Part shown: positions 8,599-16,295 of the stretch, in pieces
Position numbering within the stretch: position 1 is the first letter of the stretch
Layout of the letters: each line of letters starts with the position of its first letter
Origin: Desulfuromonadales bacterium
Lineage (GTDB): Bacteria; Desulfobacterota; Desulfuromonadia; Geobacterales; Pseudopelobacteraceae
DNA: 64,000 bases
Direction: 5' to 3'
NCBI GenBank assembly: GCA_013377095.1
Contig: JACAAY010000014.1
Span: 1 to 64,000 of the forward strand
Notes under the pieces: generated by a model
Seen by the model: the letters and a program-made list of their open reading frames with translations, nothing else
Told to the model about the DNA's origin: nothing
The model's database searches: none
Made by a program: the position numbers and the translations under genes

Positions 8599-9426
8599 AT
8601 GAAAAAGACAGCGCCAACGCACACCGAAAAAAAATCATCCCTGACAAAAGCCATGCCTGATATGCAGAAGCGACCGGACCACCGCCGGATTCCAATCTCC
8701 AAAGTGGGGGTCAAGGATATCACCTATCCGATCGTGGTGATGGATAAAAATCGCTCGCTCCAGCACACCGTGGCGCGGGTCAATATGTATGTGGATCTGC
8801 CCCACCAGTTCAAGGGGACCCACATGAGCCGTTTTGTGGAAATCCTCAACCGCCATCGGGAACAGATCGCTCTGGACAAACTGGAGGTGATTCTGGTGGA
8901 GATGAAGGCCCGGCTCGGCTCGGCCAGTGCCCACCTGGAGATCCAGTTTCCCTATTTCATCGACAAGCGGGCGCCGGTTTCGGGTGCCAAGAGCCTGATG
9001 GAGTATACCTGTGAGTTCAGCGCCTCCATGACCGAGACCCTGGATTTCGTCCTGGGGGTCAGGGTGCCGCTGACATCGCTCTGCCCCTGCAGCAAGGAGT
9101 TGTCACGCTTCGGCGCGCACAATCAGCGCAGCGTCATGACGGTGCGGGTGCGCTATCGCGATTTTATCTGGATCGAGGACCTGGTCGAGCTGATCGAGCA
9201 GTGCGGCAGCAGTCCGCTCTATTCCCTGCTCAAGCGGGAGGACGAGAAGTTCGTCACCGAGCAGGCCTACGAAAATCCCCGTTTCGTGGAGGATATGGTG
9301 CGCGAGGCGTATTCACGTCTGGCAGCGCTGGATAATATCACCTGGTTTTCAGTGGAGACGGAGAACTTTGAGTCAATCCATAACCATTCAGCCTATGCCG
9401 CCGTGGAGCTGGACCGGAGGGGATGA
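8599..9426 (+). CDS. folE2: GTP cyclohydrolase I type 2 (FolE2)
   Basis: Metal-dependent GTP cyclohydrolase IB producing dihydroneopterin triphosphate for folate. Recognised from GTHMSRFVEIL, then PYFIDKRAPVSG, then the catalytic-Cys segment LTSLCPCSKELSRFGAHNQR and the C-terminal NFESIHNHSAYA. The 275-residue length is slightly long because the N-terminus has an extra lysine-rich tail; a start at 8653 would shorten it, but only 8599 has an upstream AGAAGG. Its stop overlaps the next gene as ATGA, implying translational coupling. Confidence 0.94.
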   Translation: MKKTAPTHTEKKSSLTKAMPDMQKRPDHRRIPISKVGVKDITYPIVVMDKNRSLQHTVARVNMYVDLPHQFKGTHMSRFVEILNRHREQIALDKLEVILVEMKARLGSASAHLEIQFPYFIDKRAPVSGAKSLMEYTCEFSASMTETLDFVLGVRVPLTSLCPCSKELSRFGAHNQRSVMTVRVRYRDFIWIEDLVELIEQCGSSPLYSLLKREDEKFVTEQAYENPRFVEDMVREAYSRLAALDNITWFSVETENFESIHNHSAYAAVELDRRG

Positions 9427-10109
9427 ACAGGGGGCTCATTGTTTTTGCTCGCGAACCGGTTCCGGGGCACGTTAAAACCCGTCTGGCAGGTGAGGTAGGA
9501 ATCAAGGCCGCAACGGGACTGTACGCCGCCATGCTTGAAGATGTGCTGGAGTGCGCCTCCCGACACAACGATACCCGCGTGCTGGTATTCTGGGCCATGG
9601 AGAGCGAAGTTCTACCCTCTCATCCCGGCTATCCCCGGCTGGAGATGTTCCGTCAATGCGGCGCAAGCCTGGGAGAGCGCATTGCTGCTGCCCTTGAAGC
9701 CGCCTTTGCCAGCGGCATCCGCACCTGCTGTGTCATCGGCAGCGATTCTCCCGATCTTCCCCCCGATTACATCACCCAGGCATTTCAGCTTCTGGATCAC
9801 GGCCGGGCCGATGTGGTCTTAGGACCGGCCGTGGATGGCGGTTACTATCTGGTGGGGACGAAGCGTCTCTGGCGCCGGCTTTTCGAGGATATTGCCTGGG
9901 GGGGAAGTGACGTGCTGAAAACCAGTTGTGAGCGGGCTCGTGAATTGGGGCTGCGCACAGCTCTGCTGCCCGAGTGGTACGACCTGGATACGCTGGCCGA
10001 CCTGCGCAGGCTGGCAGAAACCCCCGGATTGCAGGCTCCCCGCACCCGGCAGCTTCTCCGTCATCTGCAGGAAATTCTGAACTCCCCGAAAAAGGAGAAT
10101 TCTGTATGA
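9423..10109 (+). CDS. DUF2064/TIGR04282-type glycosyltransferase
   Basis: A 228-residue nucleotide-sugar-transferase-fold protein. Motifs: ARxPVPGxVKTRL-like FAREPVPGHVKTRLAG at the N-terminus, VIGSDSPDLPPDYI, then LGPAVDGGYYLVG and IAWGGSDVL. Family members are annotated as arsenosugar-type or uncharacterised glycosyltransferases. ATGA overlaps on both sides (folE2 at 9423-9426, mqnB at 10106-10109) tie it into one operon, although no pathway link with folate or menaquinone is evident from sequence. Confidence 0.85.
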   Translation: MNRGLIVFAREPVPGHVKTRLAGEVGIKAATGLYAAMLEDVLECASRHNDTRVLVFWAMESEVLPSHPGYPRLEMFRQCGASLGERIAAALEAAFASGIRTCCVIGSDSPDLPPDYITQAFQLLDHGRADVVLGPAVDGGYYLVGTKRLWRRLFEDIAWGGSDVLKTSCERARELGLRTALLPEWYDLDTLADLRRLAETPGLQAPRTRQLLRHLQEILNSPKKENSV

Positions 10110-10849
10110 AGCCGGTTCTGATCATTGCTGCGGTTCCTCAGGAAACGAAACTGCTGGAGCAGGCACTCAGGAATATTGCCCACGTGACAACTCCCGGCTT
10201 CACAACGGCGATGGGCGCACTGGGGACCTTGCCGGTGGTGATCTGTGTGGCCGGTGTTGGCAAAATCAATGCCGCCGCCGCCACGGCGACCCTGATCGAG
10301 CGCCATCAGCCCCAGCTGGTCATCAATGCCGGCTGCGCCGGCGCCTACCCGGGTAATGGGCTTGCCATAGGTGATCTGGCGGTTGCAAGTGTGGAAATTC
10401 TGGGAGATGAGGGGGTAATAACCTCCAACGGATGGATGGATCTGCAGGAGATGAACCTGCCGTACCTCACCAAGGGGAGCCAGCGCTACTTCAATGAAAT
10501 CCCGCTGTCACGCCATGCCGCCCAAAAGGCAATGCATCTGGCGGATTACCTGGGCGTCGGTCTGACCCGGGGACGCTTTGTAACCGTATCCAGCTGTAGC
10601 GGTTCACTGCTTCAGGGTGAAGAGCTTGCGCAGCGTTGCAACGCCATCGCGGAAAACATGGAAGGAGCAGCCGTCGCCCTGGTCTGTCTGCGCTATGGTG
10701 TTGACTGTCTGGAGATCAGGGGTATCAGTAATCTGGTGGAAGAACGGAACATGGGGAACTGGAACATTCCACGGGCCGTGGAGGCGGCGCAACGATTCGT
10801 GCTGAAATACCTTGAGGATGGGGAGCGGACCGAGCCGATGGCATGGTAG
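10106..10849 (+). CDS. mqnB: Futalosine hydrolase
   Basis: MqnB removes hypoxanthine from futalosine in menaquinone biosynthesis. The 247-residue protein is a nucleoside-phosphorylase-fold hydrolase with VCVAGVGKINAAAAT near the N-terminus, INAGCAGAYPG, and the C-terminal ENMEGAAVALVC plus RGISNLVEERN motifs. The start ATG 10106 overlaps the previous stop and has AAGGAG upstream; the longer open frame back to 9974 lies within the preceding gene. Other MTA/SAH nucleosidase-like functions are possible, but mqnD in the same window supports this call. Confidence 0.88.
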   Translation: MKPVLIIAAVPQETKLLEQALRNIAHVTTPGFTTAMGALGTLPVVICVAGVGKINAAAATATLIERHQPQLVINAGCAGAYPGNGLAIGDLAVASVEILGDEGVITSNGWMDLQEMNLPYLTKGSQRYFNEIPLSRHAAQKAMHLADYLGVGLTRGRFVTVSSCSGSLLQGEELAQRCNAIAENMEGAAVALVCLRYGVDCLEIRGISNLVEERNMGNWNIPRAVEAAQRFVLKYLEDGERTEPMAW

Positions 10850-10855
10850 CTGCGG

Positions 10856-11548
10856 TTAGATATACTGCCGCTCACCGAAAATGGCGCTTCCGACCCGCAC
10901 CAGTGTCGCCCCTTCCCTGATGGCCGCCTCGAAATCCCCCGACATTCCCATGGAGAGTTCCCCCATTTCAACGCCTGGGATGCCCTCGGCTTCAATCAGT
11001 TCCGCCAGGTGTTTCAGTCCGGCAAAGAAGGGGCGGGCAGCTTCGGGGTCATCGAAAAAGGGGGGCATGGTCATGAGTCCCCGTATCCTGACAGCGGGAA
11101 GATGTGCAATCTCCCGAACCAATTGCAGGGCCTCCTCCGTGGTTGTGCCCGACTTGGTGACCTCTTCGGCAATGTTGACCTGTACCAGAACATCACAACT
11201 CCGTGAGAGCCTGCCCCATTGGCGGTTGATTTCCTGCGCCAGGGAGAGACGATCTACGGAGTGGATCATGCTCACCAGCCCCGCGATCTGCCTGACCTTG
11301 TTGCTCTGCAGATGTCCGATGAAGTGCCATTCCACCGCCTCGGTTATCTCCATCGCCTTGGCCCGCAACTCCTGGACATAGTTTTCACCGAAAATGATCT
11401 GGCCCGTTTTAAAGGCTGCAACCACATCCGCCGCGGGGCGGGTCTTGGACACCGCCACCAGCCGCACCTGATCCGGATTCCGCCCCGCCTCAAGCGCCGC
11501 GGCACGGATTTCCGCTTTCACTTCCGACAGACGTTCAGCAATCGACAT
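10856..11548 (-). CDS. yggS: YggS/PLPBP family pyridoxal phosphate homeostasis protein
   Basis: A 230-residue single-domain PLP-binding protein of the alanine racemase N-terminal fold. The PLP lysine is in VAVSKTRP, followed by FGENYVQEL, WHFIGHLQSNK, SVDR, RGLMTMPP and SMGMSGDFEAAIREGATLVRVG-type segments, all standard. ATG 11548 follows GAGGCAGGA; a GTG at 11560 is an alternative. Convergent with mqnB (6 nt between stops, no terminator hairpin seen). Confidence 0.95.
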   Translation of the reverse strand: MSIAERLSEVKAEIRAAALEAGRNPDQVRLVAVSKTRPAADVVAAFKTGQIIFGENYVQELRAKAMEITEAVEWHFIGHLQSNKVRQIAGLVSMIHSVDRLSLAQEINRQWGRLSRSCDVLVQVNIAEEVTKSGTTTEEALQLVREIAHLPAVRIRGLMTMPPFFDDPEAARPFFAGLKHLAELIEAEGIPGVEMGELSMGMSGDFEAAIREGATLVRVGSAIFGERQYI

Positions 11549-11587
11549 TTCCTGCCTCACCTATATTGGGTTGTCAATCAAAACCGG

Positions 11588-11712
11588 TTCTCACACGAAG
11601 GCACGAAGAGCACAAAGAAATCTGAAAATGCGGAATACCGGTCGTTTTGATTCATGGAATGTGTCTGTTTGGTTTCAGCCTGCTTCGTGATCTTCGTGCC
11701 ATTGTGTGAGAA
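11588..11712. repeat. 125-bp element with imperfect terminal inverted repeats
   Basis: The left arm starting at 11588 reads TTCTCACACGAAGGCACGAA and continues GAGCACAAAG. The right arm, read on the opposite strand from 11712, gives TTCTCACACAATGGCACGAA then GATCACGAAG. About 26 of 30 positions match. The inside holds no gene. Its form resembles MITE/REP-like fold-back elements; similar CACGAAG-rich stretches recur in genomes of this group as far as I know. It lies between maf and yggS. Only one copy is present in this window. Confidence 0.65.
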
Positions 11713-11760
11713 ATACTGTTTTTATGTTTCGCTCATTTGCGGAAAACTCGGTTTCGTGAG

Positions 11761-12345
11761 CTATTGCAACGCACCTGCGCTCTGCAGCATTTCGTACAGT
11801 TCCGTCATGGGCAGACCGATCACATTGGTGTAGGAACCGTTGATGGAGCGGATGAAATGCACCGCGCCCCCCTGGATGGCATAGGCGCCGGCCTTGTCCA
11901 TGGGGCAGCCGGTGGCGATGTAGTCATGGATTTCGTCTTCGGTCAGTTGCTTAAAGAGGACTTCCGTGCAGACACTGCCGGTCAGGCAAACGTCTGTCTG
12001 GCTGTCAAAAACCGCTATGCCGGTTATGACCTGATGGGTGTGGCCGGACAGGGCAGCCAGCATCTCGAAGGCTTGCGCTTCATCCGCGGGCTTTCCCATG
12101 ATCCTGCCTTCAAGCACCACAACGGTGTCGGCGCCGATAAAGAAACGTCCCTCTGCTCGCTGGGCAACAGCCTGGGCCTTTTCACGGGACAGGCGCATGA
12201 CATGCTCGGCCGGTTGCTCGTTGGGCAGCACATCCTCGCAGATGTCGGCTGGAACGATGCTGCAGTTGATGCCTGCCAGGTCCATCAGTTCCGAGCGGCG
12301 GGGGGAAGCGGAAGCAAGTACGATTGGTGCGGTGACGATCGGCAT
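11761..12345 (-). CDS. maf: Maf-like nucleoside triphosphate pyrophosphatase
   Basis: House-cleaning nucleotide pyrophosphatase of 194 residues. Signature motifs: ASASPRRSELM at the N-terminus (phosphate binding), SREKAQAVA, GADTVVVLEG with catalytic acidic residue, GKPADEAQAFEML, and MDKAGAYAIQG with INGSYTNVIGLP. It lies 19 nt downstream of the 71-residue membrane protein gene in a leftward unit. Substrate (dTTP/UTP or m7GTP type) cannot be fixed reliably. Confidence 0.95.
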   Translation of the reverse strand: MPIVTAPIVLASASPRRSELMDLAGINCSIVPADICEDVLPNEQPAEHVMRLSREKAQAVAQRAEGRFFIGADTVVVLEGRIMGKPADEAQAFEMLAALSGHTHQVITGIAVFDSQTDVCLTGSVCTEVLFKQLTEDEIHDYIATGCPMDKAGAYAIQGGAVHFIRSINGSYTNVIGLPMTELYEMLQSAGALQ

Positions 12346-12364
12346 ATGGTGAGTATCCTCTGGT

Positions 12365-12580
12365 TTAGGTTAAATTGTTGTTTTTTCGCCGGCGCTCCCG
12401 GCGTATTTTTATGATTAGCAGCACGCCGGGAATGATAATCAGTCCCCAGCAGATATGCAGCAGCGAGCCGGTGATCATGCCATAGAGCAGTGAAGCGGCT
12501 CCCATCAGCATCAGTAGGGCTTCCAGGGAGAGTAGTCGGCCGATCAGTGAAGCCTCCTGAAGCTGTTTGTTACTGTCCAT
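12365..12580 (-). CDS. Small two-helix membrane protein
   Basis: A 71-residue protein with two predicted membrane helices (about residues 19-38 and 43-60) and a basic, Asn-rich tail, so both ends probably face the cytoplasm. GGAGG lies six nt before ATG 12580. It sits between the glcD-type gene (24 nt upstream) and maf (19 nt downstream), suggesting an operon. I recognise no family. Confidence 0.6.
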   Translation of the reverse strand: MDSNKQLQEASLIGRLLSLEALLMLMGAASLLYGMITGSLLHICWGLIIIPGVLLIIKIRRERRRKNNNLT

Positions 12581-12604
12581 GTCACGCCTCCATGGGAATG
12601 ACCC

Positions 12605-13984
<1,380 letters not shown>

Positions 13985-14132
13985 ACAAACTCTCCTCTGG
14001 CCATGCGCCCGGAACTTGTTACGATACATGATTATCATTGACCGGCGCAAGGCTGTTCTCTTGGCCAGAGGCCAACAAACATGTTGATACCGGGAGGCTC
14101 ATCCCGTACAATGACGCCCCTGCAAGGAGAAA

Positions 14133-15539
14133 ATGTACGTGTCCGACCTGCTTTTAATAACCGACATACCCCGCCTCAGGAAGTTGTTTTTACGCCTGGC
14201 TGAAGATCGGAGCCTGTCTCTGCGCGTTGCCGGCAGCCTTGAAAAGGGTGATGAAGAGATCGTTGTCGACAAACCTGCCATGGTCTTCGTACAGACCCAT
14301 CTGTCCGGTCTGTCCGCTGATATTCTGCTGATGCACTTTAAAAAATTGCTTGGCAGACGTCGGACCCGTTTCGTGCTGCTCAGTCCCGTTGATCAGGTTA
14401 ATGATGGCGTTATCAAGCTCTACCATAACTTCATCGATACATCGCTGGATGATCACGCGCTGGTTGATGCGATCATGGCAACAGTTGCCACCCTTGCGCC
14501 CAAGGGGAAGAAAACTGGCGCAAGTTCGGGAGATATGGCGGCAGGCGGTGAGTCGTCCGTTGCGTCATCCACAATGGATGAGACTGGGCCGTCAGGTGGC
14601 GAAACCGATGAGGACTCGCCCGTGGAGCCGCCTGTTCCGGTGAGTGAGCCGGGAGTTGATGCCCCGCTGGAGCCGGGCGAACCGTCCCTGGAGGAACAGG
14701 GCGTCGTGTATGCGTTACGCCCCCAGCTGTCGGTCTATTCAGAATTTACCGGCACCTATGACAGTGCCGTCAGTCAGGTGTCGGTGCCTGAACCGGCAGC
14801 GGCGCTCCTGGAAGAGCCGATGGAAAAATGGCGGCATGGTGAGGAAAAAACGTTCCGGGCGGAAGCCTCGCGTTCCCGCTCCAAGAGCTTCAGATATATG
14901 CTCTGGCTGGTTGCGCTGGTTGTCGCTTCCGTTGCTGTCACCCTGTATCAGTACCATGGCTCGCAGACCAATACGTTAGAATCGGTTCCCGAGTCATCCT
15001 CCAAGTCAGCGGGAAGACCCCGGGCCGTTGTGTCTCAACCGGGTGAGCCGGCCAAAGCCCCACCTGCGACTACCCCACCTAAGCCCGTGGCTGATGGGCG
15101 CCTGGACGACAAGGCGGTCATATCCACCATTGCCGAAAGCCAGGGCAGCAAGCAACAGAAACCCTCTGCGCCTGCCGTTGCGCGGCCCACCGTACTGCCG
15201 GACTTTATTCCCCGTGGCGGTCTTGATAAGGGATTTGGCGCTGCCAACCCCGGTTGGGAACTGTACAGGGGCGTGGTGACCGAGTTCAAAGTGTTTCGAG
15301 AAGGAACAGCAATCAAGGCGATCCAGATTATTGACCGTGGTGGGCAGGGTATCCCGGAAACTTTTATGAAAGGTGTGCTGGGACACCTGGCCAAGCAAGC
15401 GTCATTTAGCCCGACCTCCTCGGAGAAGAAGGAGGGCTACGATATTCAGCGGGGGCAGGTGGCCGGGAACCTGAGCGCGGTTTTTTACCGGGATGCACAG
15501 GGTGGAAAGCTGCGCGCCTTCGTGGTGACCTGGCAGTAG
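14133..15539 (+). CDS. Hypothetical protein: pseudo-receiver domain, linker, one TM helix, C-terminal domain
   Basis: 468 residues with an unusual layout. Residues 1-125 resemble a response-regulator receiver (LLLITDIPRLRKLF at the start, then alternating hydrophobic strands) but the phosphoacceptor position reads FVQTHLSG, with no Asp. Residues 130-250 are acidic and Pro/Glu/Ser-rich. One membrane helix lies at about 255-273 (MLWLVALVVASVAVTLY). A Pro/Lys/Ala linker and a compact C-terminal domain (about 360-468, WELYRGVVTEFKVF) follow. The N-terminus should be cytoplasmic and the C-terminus periplasmic. Start has AAGGAG. No known family recognised. Confidence 0.7.
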   Translation: MYVSDLLLITDIPRLRKLFLRLAEDRSLSLRVAGSLEKGDEEIVVDKPAMVFVQTHLSGLSADILLMHFKKLLGRRRTRFVLLSPVDQVNDGVIKLYHNFIDTSLDDHALVDAIMATVATLAPKGKKTGASSGDMAAGGESSVASSTMDETGPSGGETDEDSPVEPPVPVSEPGVDAPLEPGEPSLEEQGVVYALRPQLSVYSEFTGTYDSAVSQVSVPEPAAALLEEPMEKWRHGEEKTFRAEASRSRSKSFRYMLWLVALVVASVAVTLYQYHGSQTNTLESVPESSSKSAGRPRAVVSQPGEPAKAPPATTPPKPVADGRLDDKAVISTIAESQGSKQQKPSAPAVARPTVLPDFIPRGGLDKGFGAANPGWELYRGVVTEFKVFREGTAIKAIQIIDRGGQGIPETFMKGVLGHLAKQASFSPTSSEKKEGYDIQRGQVAGNLSAVFYRDAQGGKLRAFVVTWQ

Positions 15540-15556
15540 CCGTTTCAGATTGTGTT

Positions 15557-15602
15557 GAATAAAAGGGGGGAAGTCGTAAGCCGACATCCCCCCTTTTTAT
15601 TG
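15557..15602. terminator. Bidirectional intrinsic terminator
   Basis: AATAAAAGGGGGG (15558-15570) pairs with CCCCCCTTTTTATT (15588-15601), with a small inner GTCG/CGAC stem. T-runs occur on both strands. It lies between the convergent pseudo-receiver gene and the LysM gene. Confidence 0.85.
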
Positions 15603-15622
15603 TTCGCTGGCGCCAGGAGTGA

Positions 15623-16294
15623 CTACTGGCTTGATAATTTTAAATAACAGTCGGCTTTGTAGAGGCTTGCATCCGCGGCAAACCGCGATGACGGATTGTC
15701 GGCCAGGAACCGGTCGAACTGCTGGAGCGCGGTTGTCCAATTTTCCCGGCGATAGGATTTCAACGCCTGTTTGAATTGCCTCTGTTCGGATTTCGCCTGC
15801 TTGCGTGTGGCGCGAGCCGTTGCCCGATGCTTCTGGCCGCGGCTGCTGCCGACGTTTATTGTTCTGTCAGTGGCAGCGTCAGTTTTGAGGTCGCCGAGGG
15901 AAAGCTCACTGACCGACCGGGCGGTGGGCTTTCCCTCGGTTTGCTGCGCAGATGGTGGCGTTTCAGCCTGTTTGCGTTGAGCAGTGGGTACGCTTTTGCT
16001 GACCGGTACCCTGACCAGGTCATCAACGTGGATCAGATGGGGATTCTTTATGTCATTGAACAGGAGAATCTGGGGGTAATAAGAACCCCTCCCGCTGAAT
16101 CTGCGAGAAATGCCGGATAGGGTATCTCCCTTCCGGACCTGGATTTCACTGACCAATACTCCGTCCTTGGGGCTGGTCTTTTCTCCGGGAGTGGCAGCCC
16201 GAGGGGTGTACATGAAATAGTTCTGACCCAACGCCGGGGTGGACAGGGATAAAAGCAACAGCGCAAGTGCGGTTTTGCGAGCGTGTCGGGTCAT
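15623..16294 (-). CDS. Exported LysM-domain protein with C-terminal tetratricopeptide-like region
   Basis: A 223-residue exported protein: signal peptide ALALLLLSLSTPALGQ, a LysM domain at about residues 50-98 (VRKGDTLSGISRRFSG, QILLFNDI, DDLVRVP), a low-complexity linker rich in Lys/Thr/Ser, and a TPR-like C-terminus (FKQALKSYRRENWTTALQQF, DASLYKADCYL). It probably binds peptidoglycan. ATG 16294 begins one nt after the stop of the upstream coiled-coil gene, so translation is likely coupled. Confidence 0.78.
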   Translation of the reverse strand: MTRHARKTALALLLLSLSTPALGQNYFMYTPRAATPGEKTSPKDGVLVSEIQVRKGDTLSGISRRFSGRGSYYPQILLFNDIKNPHLIHVDDLVRVPVSKSVPTAQRKQAETPPSAQQTEGKPTARSVSELSLGDLKTDAATDRTINVGSSRGQKHRATARATRKQAKSEQRQFKQALKSYRRENWTTALQQFDRFLADNPSSRFAADASLYKADCYLKLSSQ

Positions 16295-16295
16295 G

